From contig CANEYR010000020.1 of the NCBI GenBank assembly GCA_947444055.1, positions 1-52,958 on the forward strand: DNA of 52,958 nucleotides. Reading direction: 5' to 3'. The notes under the pieces were generated by a model that searched no databases, was not told the origin of the DNA, and worked only from the letters and a program-made list of their open reading frames with translations. This DNA is from Planctomycetota bacterium. Its GTDB lineage: Bacteria; Planctomycetota; UBA1135; UBA2386. Positions 25,018 to 32,814 of this stretch are shown piece after piece; positions within the stretch are counted from its first letter, which is position 1, and each line of letters starts with the position of its first letter. Position numbers and translations under genes: made by a program.

Positions 25018-27417
25018 CTACTCGCCAACCGGCCGCTGCAGGTCGTAGCGCGTCTCGACGGCCTTCAGCGTGAACGCTTGGTAGTAGGCCAAGCCAGCCT
25101 GCTGGGAAGCAAAGCTCGCGCGGCCATCGCCAGTGCGCAGTGACTCGAAGTCGCGGCGGGTGACATCGCTGGTGCCAATGGGCTCGACCTTCGTGCAAAC
25201 GGCCGCGTGGTAACGACGGTTGGTGAAGTCCTGCAACACGTCGGTGGCTTCGCCTTCCTTCAACTTCGATTGGCCGCCCATCAAGAATACGACCGTGTGG
25301 TCGTAGGACTTATCGAAGCGCGGCTCGCGCTGCTGCACATCGCGCGCGTGCGGCCCGATATCCGCAGCGACGAAGCCCGCCTCGGCCGCCGCCTGGTCGA
25401 GCACCGCGCCATAGAATTTCTTGGCCTCGGTGCCAATCTCGGTCTCGATGGCCTTGGTCACTTCGGCTTCGAACCCGACGCGCCGCTGTTCCTTCAAGGC
25501 CAGCTCGGCCTTCTTCATGTCGAGCTCCTGCTGCCAACCCACGCGCGCTTGCGTGCCGGGCTGCGTTTCACCCAACGTCTTTTCGGCGGCGGCGATCGCG
25601 GCTTGGGTGGTCTTCTCCCACTCCGCCATCTTCTCGTCGATGCGCGACTGCTTCTTGCCTTCGATCTCGGTGACCTTGTCGGTCATCTTGGTCTTGGCCA
25701 AGCGCAGCAACGCGTCCGTCATCGCCTTCTTCTTGTCTTCACCCTGCTTCTTCGCCTGCTCGGTCCAGTAGGCGCCTTCTGCGAGGGGCTTCAACTTGTC
25801 CCACGCCTTCAATGGCTTTGGCTCGACATCGGTCGCTTGGTAGAGCACGACCGCTTTCGAAGTGCGGCCGGGCACGGAGCCAAGGTCGCCCTTCGCGCGC
25901 AAGCCAGCACCGTGCGTCGACAGCGGCCATGTGCCGAATCCAGTGTCGAGCCCGGCGACGTCGAGATCCTTCATTTCGTCAGCGGTGCGCTTGCCAGTCA
26001 GCGCCTTCACCACGAAGCCCTTCTTGTCCTTCGTCAGCTCGGTGAACGCCGCCGGAAAGTCGAAGTTGGTTCGGGCTTCCTGCAGCGCTTGCTCGGCCGC
26101 GGTGATCGCAGTCTTCAGCGATGGCAACTTCTCATTGGCAGCGAACAGCTCGTTGCTCGTCGTCGTGATGGCTTCCTTCTGCTTGACGACCGCGTCCTTC
26201 AACGCCGCATCCTCCGGCTTCAACGCCAACTCAGCTTCCTTCGCAGTCAGCTCAGCTTGCAGCCCGTCGAGCTTCGCTTGCTGGGTGCGCACCGAAGCGT
26301 CGGTGGTGCCAAGCTCCCCTTGCACCCGCGAAACCTCGTCCGTCTGCGGCTTCAGCAACTCGATTTGCTTGGTGCGCACCGCCGACATGATCTGGTTCAT
26401 CACGTGCTCGGCCTGAATCAAGCGCGTCAACTCGGCCTTCACCGCCGCGTCGTCGAATGGCTTGTACTGCTTGTCGCCTTCGAGCTTGTAGCGAGTCTCC
26501 CGCTCGGCGTTGTAGATGTTCTGCAGCTGGTCGTCGGAGACCGTGAAGTCCTTCAGGTAGACGTCCTTCCACTGCTCGGGGTCAAACTGACCTTCCGCGA
26601 GCAGCGCGCCACCGAACCGCAGTTCGGCGCGCGGCACGTCGTACGCCCCCATCTGCATCTTGTCGCGATCGGTCTTGCCCTCCATCCACTTATTGATGTC
26701 GTCGTCGGTGATCGCGGACGTCTTCTTCAAGTCCTCTTCGAGCTTCTTCTCGTCGAAGGTCGCCACCCGCAGGGTGATCTTCTCGCGATCGCTTTTGATC
26801 TGTTGCAGCAACCGGGCTTCGGTGCCATCCAGCGCTAGCGTCTGCAGGCGAATGTAGACGCCGACCCGCATCGCTTCGGCAACCAGGGTTCGATACTGCG
26901 CCAGCGAGGCAAAGCTGCGATCGCGCGCCAACTTGGCGGCCGTCGGCGCACTCAAGAGTTCGCGCAGCGTCTCGATCGCGCGATCGACCTCGACCATCGA
27001 CACTTCAATGCCCGACGCGATCGCGGCTCGACGCAGGTAGGCATAGACCTCGCCGAGTTGGCTCTGACTGCCTTCGCCTGGATCAAGAGCCGGCAGCACA
27101 CCGGGCGGCAACGCCGTCGACAGGTTGCGCGCCATGTCGTTGCCAAAGTCGTAGTCGGAGGCCTGCATCTCCACGCGCTTGCCGTCGACCAGGATCGTCG
27201 GCATGGTGCGAGTCGGGCTGAACACTTCCGACGCCATCGACATCATCGGTCCGGTGATCGAGAACGTCAGCAGCGTGAAGAGGCCAGCCGTGTACAGCAC
27301 CTTCTTCTGGTGGCGGCGGAAGAAGCCGTAGACGCCACGGAGTTCGTCGTAGTGCGGCTCAACAGGTTGTGGCGTTGGAGCAGCGGGAACTGGCGGGTGG
27401 GCGGGATTCGTCGCCAT
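25018..27417 (-). CDS. membrane-anchored coiled-coil protein, possibly SurA/PpiD-like
   Basis: The product is 799 residues. A membrane helix (VLYTAGLFTLLTFSITG) at about 40-60 is followed by a long, Lys/Glu/Ala-rich chain. The part near 370-480 is strongly coiled coil (LQAELTAKEAELALK, LFAANEKLPSLKTAITAAEQ), as is the part near 590-680. The N-terminal region (TRTMPTILVDGKRVEMQASD) and the phrase AITDDDINKWMEGKT recall the SurA/PpiD-type chaperone anchor, but no peptidyl-prolyl isomerase core is clear. ATG 27417 (MATNPAHPP) is the sound start, and the open frame above it is a shadow. The gene ends in TAG at 25018. The same frame then runs on for 24 codons to another TAG. Confidence 0.72.
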   Translation of the reverse strand: MATNPAHPPVPAAPTPQPVEPHYDELRGVYGFFRRHQKKVLYTAGLFTLLTFSITGPMMSMASEVFSPTRTMPTILVDGKRVEMQASDYDFGNDMARNLSTALPPGVLPALDPGEGSQSQLGEVYAYLRRAAIASGIEVSMVEVDRAIETLRELLSAPTAAKLARDRSFASLAQYRTLVAEAMRVGVYIRLQTLALDGTEARLLQQIKSDREKITLRVATFDEKKLEEDLKKTSAITDDDINKWMEGKTDRDKMQMGAYDVPRAELRFGGALLAEGQFDPEQWKDVYLKDFTVSDDQLQNIYNAERETRYKLEGDKQYKPFDDAAVKAELTRLIQAEHVMNQIMSAVRTKQIELLKPQTDEVSRVQGELGTTDASVRTQQAKLDGLQAELTAKEAELALKPEDAALKDAVVKQKEAITTTSNELFAANEKLPSLKTAITAAEQALQEARTNFDFPAAFTELTKDKKGFVVKALTGKRTADEMKDLDVAGLDTGFGTWPLSTHGAGLRAKGDLGSVPGRTSKAVVLYQATDVEPKPLKAWDKLKPLAEGAYWTEQAKKQGEDKKKAMTDALLRLAKTKMTDKVTEIEGKKQSRIDEKMAEWEKTTQAAIAAAEKTLGETQPGTQARVGWQQELDMKKAELALKEQRRVGFEAEVTKAIETEIGTEAKKFYGAVLDQAAAEAGFVAADIGPHARDVQQREPRFDKSYDHTVVFLMGGQSKLKEGEATDVLQDFTNRRYHAAVCTKVEPIGTSDVTRRDFESLRTGDGRASFASQQAGLAYYQAFTLKAVETRYDLQRPVGE

Positions 27418-27491
27418 GGCAAGTCGAACAGGATACTGGGCTGCGGCGGGCCGAAGCGAATCGGTCGCCGCGAAATGGGAAGGTTCTTGAA

Positions 27492-27743
27492 TCAGCCGAC
27501 AGCAGCGACGGCTTCGGAGGAGAGCAGAATCGGAATGTCGTCCGTGATCGGATAGAGCCAGGCGCCATCTGTGGTCGCCAGCGCTGCCGCCCATGCCGCC
27601 GTCACCGCGGTGCCACCGCGATTCTTCGCGGCACCCTTGGCGATGGCTTGGTTGACCGCCGTGAGCTCGCCCGCCGTCGCCACGCGCAGCGGCTTCTTGG
27701 TGGACGGGCACACGAGCATGCCTAGGAATTCTGGATCGATCAT
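27492..27743 (-). CDS. Trm112-family small protein
   Basis: The product is 83 residues. FLGMLVCPSTKKPLRVATAG opens it and YPITDDIPILLSSEA ends it, the signature of the Trm112/UPF0434 (YcaR-like) family. The usual CP.TK.PL is present, but only one Cys is left, so zinc binding is doubtful. In bacteria such proteins partner with methyltransferases or other enzymes. The insert GAAKNRGGTAVTAAW between the two parts is longer than in YcaR (about 60 residues). It lies 74 bases before the coiled-coil gene on the same strand. Confidence 0.85.
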   Translation of the reverse strand: MIDPEFLGMLVCPSTKKPLRVATAGELTAVNQAIAKGAAKNRGGTAVTAAWAAALATTDGAWLYPITDDIPILLSSEAVAAVG

Positions 27744-27773
27744 TGGCGCGACTTACACAGTTGCCGGCATGAA

Positions 27774-27849
<76 letters not shown>

Positions 27850-27940
27850 CGGCTTTGCGGGGCAAGGATGAAACCGCGCCGTGCGCCTGCGCGCAAGGGC
27901 CACGGCAGATCGCTGTCGGCCGCCCCCCCCTTCCTTGACG

Positions 27941-28510
27941 TCATTCCTCGAGGATTTCCTTCGTCTTGGCGCGCAGCGACTCGTCGAGCTTCTGCTCGAC
28001 CACCTTCAGCTCCTTGTCGATGGCCTCGTGCGCCTTTTTGCACAGGTCCTCAGTCAGCTTGCCATCCTTCTTCATCTGGTCAGCCAACTTGTTGGCGTCA
28101 CGCCGCTCGTTGCGAAGGGCGACGCGGTTCTGTTCGACCAGGTCTTTGACCTTGGCAACGAGCTTGTGCCGCTGCTCCCCCGACAAGGGTGGCATCGACA
28201 GGCGCAACTGCTTGCCATCCGACTGAGGGTTGAGGCCGAGGTCGCTCTTGTGGATGGCCTTTTCGATGTCCTTTACCACTTGCTGCGAACCATCGAATGG
28301 CTTGATCACTAACAGACGTGCCTCCGGCACCGAGATGTGGGCGATCTGATGCAACGGCGTCGACGTGCCGTAGTAGTCGACGCGAATCGTGTCGACCAAC
28401 GTCGGTGAAGCCCGGCCCGTGCGAATGCTGCCGAGCTGCTCCTTGATGTGCTTCAGAGTCTTGTCGGTCTTCAGCTTGAGGTCGGCCAGAATCGAGGCGT
28501 AGGGTTCCAT
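27941..28510 (-). CDS. frr: ribosome recycling factor
   Basis: The product is 189 residues. Family blocks are GSIRTGRASPTLVDTIRVDY, YGTSTPLHQIAHISVPEARL, LLVIKPFDGSQQVVKDIEKA, NPQSDGKQLRLSMPPLSGEQ and VALRNERRDANK. With EF-G it splits ribosomes after termination. The length is normal (about 185). It is the last gene of the rpsB-tsf-pyrH-frr order that is common in bacteria. The ribosome site is weak: an A-run (AAAAAAAGC) stands before the ATG. Confidence 0.97.
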   Translation of the reverse strand: MEPYASILADLKLKTDKTLKHIKEQLGSIRTGRASPTLVDTIRVDYYGTSTPLHQIAHISVPEARLLVIKPFDGSQQVVKDIEKAIHKSDLGLNPQSDGKQLRLSMPPLSGEQRHKLVAKVKDLVEQNRVALRNERRDANKLADQMKKDGKLTEDLCKKAHEAIDKELKVVEQKLDESLRAKTKEILEE

Positions 28511-28629
28511 GCTTTTTTTGCAGTGACAGATTGTGGCGCTGCCGACGGACTGTAGCGCGCCCCCCAGCAGCGGTCAGCTGATCCGTTCGTCGGCGTCAAC
28601 AAACAACGGCCGGACCTGCACGGCAGGCG

Positions 28630-29370
28630 TTAGCAGACCCAGGTGCCGATGTCGTCGCCCCGCACGGCGCGCTCCATGTTCCCTTCGACGAACATGTCGA
28701 AGACCATGATCGGCATGCGGTTTTCCATGCAGAGCGTGAAGGCCGTGCGGTCCATCACGCGCAAGTCGCGGGACAGCGCCTCCTGGAATGACAACTGCGC
28801 AAACTTCTTGGCGGTCGGGTCCTTCTTCGGATCGGCGGTGTAGACGCCATCGACCTTGGTGGCTTTGAAGATCGCATCAACGCCAAGCTCCGTTGCCCGC
28901 AGTGCAGCCGCCGTATCAGTCGTGAAGTACGGATTGCCGGTGCCGCCGGCGAGCACCACGACGCGCCCCTTCTCCAAGTGTCGGATGACCCGGCGCCGGA
29001 TGTAGGGCTCCATCATCGTCTTGACCTCCACTGCGCAGGCCGCGCGCGTCGGGATGCCAGCGCGTTCGAGAGCGTCCTGCATGGCCAACGTATTGATGGC
29101 CGTGGCCAACATGCCCATGTGGTCTGCGGTCGTGCGATTGGTACCAAGCTTGGCGAATTCTGCCCCGCGCAGCAGATTGCCGCCGCCGACCACCACGGCG
29201 ATCTCGACCCCGAGTCGCTGCACCCGCGCCACTTGTTCGGCCACGGCGGCGACCACTGCCGGCGCCACACCCACGCCTTCGTCGCCAAGACTTTCGCCGC
29301 TGATCTTCAGCAGGATGCGCTTGATTTGGCGCGGGGGGGCAAGGGGGGCGAGGTTCTTCGGGTCTGGCAT
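28630..29370 (-). CDS. pyrH: UMP kinase
   Basis: The product is 246 residues from ATG 29370 (MPDPKNLAPL). The frame open above it to 29478 is not part of the family. ILLKISGESLGDEGVGV, EIAVVVGGGNLLRGAEFAKL, RTTADHMGMLATAINTLAMQ and VVLAGGTGNPYFTTDTAAAL are the amino-acid-kinase fold blocks of PyrH, and FKATKVDGVYTADPKKDPTA is the nucleotide loop. It converts UMP to UDP. It lies between tsf and frr. Confidence 0.97.
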   Translation of the reverse strand: MPDPKNLAPLAPPRQIKRILLKISGESLGDEGVGVAPAVVAAVAEQVARVQRLGVEIAVVVGGGNLLRGAEFAKLGTNRTTADHMGMLATAINTLAMQDALERAGIPTRAACAVEVKTMMEPYIRRRVIRHLEKGRVVVLAGGTGNPYFTTDTAAALRATELGVDAIFKATKVDGVYTADPKKDPTAKKFAQLSFQEALSRDLRVMDRTAFTLCMENRMPIMVFDMFVEGNMERAVRGDDIGTWVC

Positions 29371-29515
29371 AGGGATGGGCGCGCGGAGACCGTCGCACAG
29401 TAAGGGCGGCGCAACGCCGCCGCGAGCGTGGCTTCGAAGAGCAAGGAACGGCTTGGCCGCAGCCAACCGGCCTTCCATAGCCCTCGATCAGCACCGAGCC
29501 TGATCGGCCACGCAA

Positions 29516-29568
29516 TTCGATCAGCCGCCCAGTTCGATCAGCGCCCAGTTCGATCAGCCGCCCAGTTC
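29516..29568 (-). repeat. 17-bp tandem repeat, three copies, covering the tsf stop
   Basis: TTCGATCAGCCGCCCAG occurs at 29516-29532 and 29549-29565, and a copy one base shorter (TTCGATCAGCGCCCAG) at 29533-29548. On the minus strand the unit is the end of tsf itself (codons ELGG and TGA) followed by TCGAA. The last codons of tsf have thus been copied downstream of the stop. Confidence 0.9.
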
Positions 29569-30156
29569 CACGCGGAAAAAGCGACGAACCTGAATGTTCT
29601 CGCCGATCTTGCCAACGAGCTCGGTGCGCACCTGCTCAACCGTCTTGCTGTCGTCCGGCACGTACTGCTTCTCCATCAGGCACTTCTCGGCATAAAACTT
29701 GTCGAGCCGACCGTCGATCGCCTTGTCGATCACCGACTGGGGCTTGCCCTTCATCGATTCGTTCGCCATCTCCGTCACGATCGCCTTTTCTTTGGCAATG
29801 GCCTCCGCCGTGACCGACTCACGGTTGAGGAAGATCGGCGAATAGGCTGCCGCGGTCAGCGCGACGCCGCGACAAAACGCCTTGAAGTCCTCGTTGCGGG
29901 CGACGAAGTCCGTCTCGCAAACGACCTCGACCAGCACGCCGAGCTTGCCGCTGTGGTGCTGGTAGGCATAGACGAGGCCCTCTTTGACGTCGCGGCTCGA
30001 AGCCTTGTCAGCGACCTGCTTGCCCTTCTTGCGCAGGACGTCCTTGGCCTTGTCCATATCGCCGCCCGTTTCCTTGAGCGCGGCCTTGCAGTCCATCATT
30101 GGGGCGCCAGTCATCTCGCGCAGGCGCATCACCATCTTGGCATCGATTTCGGTCAT
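29554..30156 (-). CDS. tsf: elongation factor Ts
   Basis: The product is 200 residues. VMRLREMTGAPMMDCKAALK and ETGGDMDKAKDVLRKKG form the N-terminal UBA-like domain. VLVEVVCETDFVARNEDFKA is the core that meets EF-Tu. EKCLMEKQYVPDDSKTVEQV ends it. It recycles EF-Tu-GDP. The length matches the short EF-Ts (about 200), without the second long coiled domain of E. coli. Three copies of a 17-bp unit overlap its end. Confidence 0.97.
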   Translation of the reverse strand: MTEIDAKMVMRLREMTGAPMMDCKAALKETGGDMDKAKDVLRKKGKQVADKASSRDVKEGLVYAYQHHSGKLGVLVEVVCETDFVARNEDFKAFCRGVALTAAAYSPIFLNRESVTAEAIAKEKAIVTEMANESMKGKPQSVIDKAIDGRLDKFYAEKCLMEKQYVPDDSKTVEQVRTELVGKIGENIQVRRFFRVELGG

Positions 30157-30261
30157 GGATTCACTCGTCGTCGAATGCGTGCGACTGCACGCAGGGATTC
30201 AGGAAGCGACGGCCCAAGGCGCCCTGCGAGCAGCACTCCACCGGCGAGGGCGACCGTTCGC

Positions 30262-30297
30262 GTCAAAGAAACTGAAGGTGGGCCGCAGGCGCCCACC
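30262..30297 (-). terminator. intrinsic terminator after rpsB
   Basis: On the minus strand GGTGGGC and GCCCACC form a 7-bp GC stem with a 7-base loop (30277-30297). TTCAGTTTCTTTG, a T-rich tail, follows at once. It lies just after the rpsB stop and before tsf, so tsf-pyrH-frr would be transcribed by read-through or from their own promoter. Confidence 0.55.
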
Positions 30298-30302
30298 AAG
30301 GC

Positions 30303-31334
30303 TCAGCTACCAGCAGGTGTTGCAGGCGCTGCGGGCGCCGCAGGCGCTGCGGGCGCCGCCGCACCGCTGTCGCCGCGATCGGATCCAATGGAAACCGAAG
30401 CCGCGTGACCACCAGCATTGAAGCGGCCAGCGCCGCCACCAGGACCACCGCCGCCTGGACCACCGCCGCCTGGACCACCGGGACCACCAGGGCCACGTCG
30501 AGCGCCAGGTCCACCGCGACGTCCACCGCCACCGTCACGACCACCACGGCCACCGCCATCGCGCCCTTCCGAGCTACGACGACCTTGGGCCTGACGATTG
30601 CGCACGTCATCCGTTGCCGTGCGTTGGGCATCGCGCAGCGTGCTCTCGTCACATTGCTTACGACCCTCGAGGATCGCTTCCGACAGCTTGCCAAGCACGA
30701 GCTGCACCGAGCTCATGGCGTCGTCATTGGCTGGAATCACGATGTCCGCGAGCGTCGGGTCGCAGTCGGTGTCCAGGACACAGACCACCGGCACGTTCAT
30801 GCGCTTGGCTTCGCGCATGGCGTTGTCTTCGCGCCGCGGGTCGACCACGATCAGGGCACCGGGAAGGCCGTGCAGATCACGGACGCCTTCGAGGTTGCGG
30901 CGAATGCGCTTCATCTCGCGGCGCATCGTCGACTGGTCCTTCTTCTTGTACTTCTCGATGCCGCCGGTGGTTTCCAGGTGCTCGAGCTCAATCAAGCGAG
31001 CCAAGCGCTCGCGCACCGTCGCAAAGTTGGTCAGCGTGCCGCCGATCCAACGCTCGGTGACTGGTGGCATGCTGCACTTCTTTGCCTCGGCTTCGACCAC
31101 GGGACGAATCTGCTTCTTCGTGCCGAGGAACATGATCTGCGAGCCGGTTGCAGCCAAGTGCCGCAAGAAGTGCGTCGCGCGATACAGCCCGCGGATTGTC
31201 TCCTCGAGGTTGATCACGTGGATCTTGTGCCGTTTGCCGTGAATGAACGGCTTCATCTTGGGGTTCCACCGACTGGCCTGGTGGCCATAGTGGACGCCTG
31301 CGTCGATCAATTCTTGGACGGTTACGAGCGGCAC
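30303..31334 (-). CDS. rpsB: 30S ribosomal protein S2 with Gly/Arg-rich extension
   Basis: The product is 343 residues. VTVQELIDAGVHYGHQASRW, NPKMKPFIHGKRHKIHVINL, TGSQIMFLGTKKQIRPVVEA, TERWIGGTLTNFATVRERL, PGALIVVDPRREDNAMREAK and DPTLADIVIPANDDAMSSVQ are clear S2 blocks. S2 normally ends near residue 240. Here about 100 residues follow: a stretch rich in Arg and Gly (GGRGGRDGGGGRRGG), a PGGPGGPGGGG run and an AAPAAPAAP tail. The tail is disordered and may bind RNA. The GTG at 31334 has AAGGAG at the right distance. A good promoter lies at 31448-31475. Confidence 0.97.
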   Translation of the reverse strand: MPLVTVQELIDAGVHYGHQASRWNPKMKPFIHGKRHKIHVINLEETIRGLYRATHFLRHLAATGSQIMFLGTKKQIRPVVEAEAKKCSMPPVTERWIGGTLTNFATVRERLARLIELEHLETTGGIEKYKKKDQSTMRREMKRIRRNLEGVRDLHGLPGALIVVDPRREDNAMREAKRMNVPVVCVLDTDCDPTLADIVIPANDDAMSSVQLVLGKLSEAILEGRKQCDESTLRDAQRTATDDVRNRQAQGRRSSEGRDGGGRGGRDGGGGRRGGPGARRGPGGPGGPGGGGPGGGGPGGGAGRFNAGGHAASVSIGSDRGDSGAAAPAAPAAPAAPATPAGS

Positions 31335-31447
31335 GTTGTGGACGGCTCCTTGCCTGACGATGGGTTTGCCTGTGCGGCGTTCTGCGCGAATCGGCTGCTG
31401 GCGACCGGTCGAAACGAACGATCTCCAGCGGTAATGAAGGGCGGAGG

Positions 31448-31475
31448 ATTCTAGAGACGGTCGTCTGTCCGTCAA
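31448..31475 (-). promoter_or_regulatory. promoter for rpsB
   Basis: On the minus strand TTGACG (31475-31470) and TAGAAT (31453-31448) are separated by 16 bases, which is close to the sigma70 consensus. Transcription would start near 31441 and give a leader of about 107 bases before the GTG at 31334. That is long enough for the S2 autoregulation known in other bacteria. Confidence 0.6.
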
Positions 31476-31668
31476 GATCGAGTTGGCACAGGACGCAAAC
31501 CCTCGCGTGCCAAACGACCCTGCCGCCAGCAGCCGAGCGACTGTCGACAGCGCCGCCAACCAGGATTCGGCAGCCCCGCCAACGACCCCCTTTCGCTCCT
31601 AGCATTCGGGGCTAAACTTCGCCGGCCCCGTCGGCCCCATCGCGAGCGAGAAAAGCGGACTCGCCCGA

Positions 31669-31706
31669 TCAGTCCCTTCCGCACGGCTCAGTCCCTTCCG
31701 CACGGC
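31669..31706 (+). repeat. 19-bp tandem duplication, two copies
   Basis: TCAGTCCCTTCCGCACGGC occurs at 31669-31687 and again at 31688-31706, directly before the GTG at 31708. The copied unit could move the promoter or ribosome site of the GGDEF gene. The rest of the 31335-31668 gap holds the rpsB promoter and nothing else that I can see. Confidence 0.9.
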
Positions 31707-31707
31707 A

Positions 31708-32763
31708 GTGTCGCCAGAGACTTCCTTGGAGAGTCTGCAGCAACGCCCTCTTACCCCCCTGGTCCAGGCCCACAAAACAGCCGACACTCCGGCCATGGTC
31801 GGCAGTCCAGAACTCGGCACGGAATCAGCCACGACCACCCAGGTCGTGCTGCTGATGAACCACAACCACGATCCGCTCGGAGAACTCACTCTGGCGCTGG
31901 CGAGGCATGGCTATGAAGTGCACGTCGGCGACTCGTTGGCGCAGAGCCACCGGCTGGTCGCGGCGACGCGCCCCGACGTTGTGCTGCTCAATCCCCTGGT
32001 GCTGTCGGCGGGCGGTGTGGAAGTCGAACTGCTCGCCAGTCTGCAGCGCGACGATGACCCGGTGCCGGTGATCCTGTTGGTCGACGACCTGCAAGCACTA
32101 TCCGAGGCGCGCCAATTGCGCCTGCCGTTTCGCGACTTCGTACTCAAGCCGTGTGCCCCCGCCGAATGCGTCTATCGCGTCGAGCTCGCGTTGCAGACCA
32201 GAACGAGCATTCGCAGCCTGCACGTGCGCGCACGACAACTCGAAAGTCAGGTCAGCATCGACTTCAAGACCGGGCTCGTCTCCGAACGCCACATGCGCAC
32301 GCTGCTCGATCTCGAATGGAAGCGCGCGCAGCGGTACCAAAACCCACTGTCGCTGCTGCTGATCGACGTCGACAATTTCAAGGGCGTCAACGATTCCACC
32401 GAGTACGCCTTCGGCGATGAAGTGCTGCGGCGCGTCGCCGACGCTTTGAAAGCGAACGTGCGCGAGACCGACTTGGCGGCGCGGTTTGGTGGCGACGAAT
32501 TCTGCGTGTTGCTGCCACAAACCAGCCCCGCCGAAGCCGTGCAGACCGCCCTTCGCATTCGCCAGAAGATCGCCGCCATGACCGTGCAGAAGGGCAACTA
32601 CCAGCGCATGGTCACAGTGTCGATCGGCGTCGACAGCTACGACGGCCGCGTCGCTAGCAGCGTCGATCAACTGCGGCGCAACGCCAACCGCGCGCTGCTC
32701 GAAGCCAAGCGTCGCGGCAAGAATCAGGTCTGGCTCTACTCGGGCACCGAAGTCGAGCAGTAG
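31708..32763 (+). CDS. diguanylate cyclase with degenerate receiver domain
   Basis: The product is 351 residues. The C-terminal GGDEF domain is complete: FKTGLVSERHMRTLLDLEWK, IDVDNFKGVNDSTEYAFGDE, RFGGDEFCVLLPQ near 260, and RETD five residues before it as an inhibitory I-site. It should make c-di-GMP from GTP. The N-terminal half looks like a receiver: VVLLMNHNHDPLGELTLALA, DVVLLNPLV and DFVLKPCAPAE. The phospho-acceptor Asp is replaced by Asn95 and the acid pair by Asn/His, while the Lys is kept. It therefore probably does not respond to phosphate. Start is GTG 31708. ATG 31795 would shorten it by 29 residues without touching the fold. Confidence 0.88.
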   Translation: MSPETSLESLQQRPLTPLVQAHKTADTPAMVGSPELGTESATTTQVVLLMNHNHDPLGELTLALARHGYEVHVGDSLAQSHRLVAATRPDVVLLNPLVLSAGGVEVELLASLQRDDDPVPVILLVDDLQALSEARQLRLPFRDFVLKPCAPAECVYRVELALQTRTSIRSLHVRARQLESQVSIDFKTGLVSERHMRTLLDLEWKRAQRYQNPLSLLLIDVDNFKGVNDSTEYAFGDEVLRRVADALKANVRETDLAARFGGDEFCVLLPQTSPAEAVQTALRIRQKIAAMTVQKGNYQRMVTVSIGVDSYDGRVASSVDQLRRNANRALLEAKRRGKNQVWLYSGTEVEQ

Positions 32764-32814
32764 CCGCACCGCGAACGCAGTCGATCACGCTGCCGTTAAT
32801 CACGCGGCGAGCGA

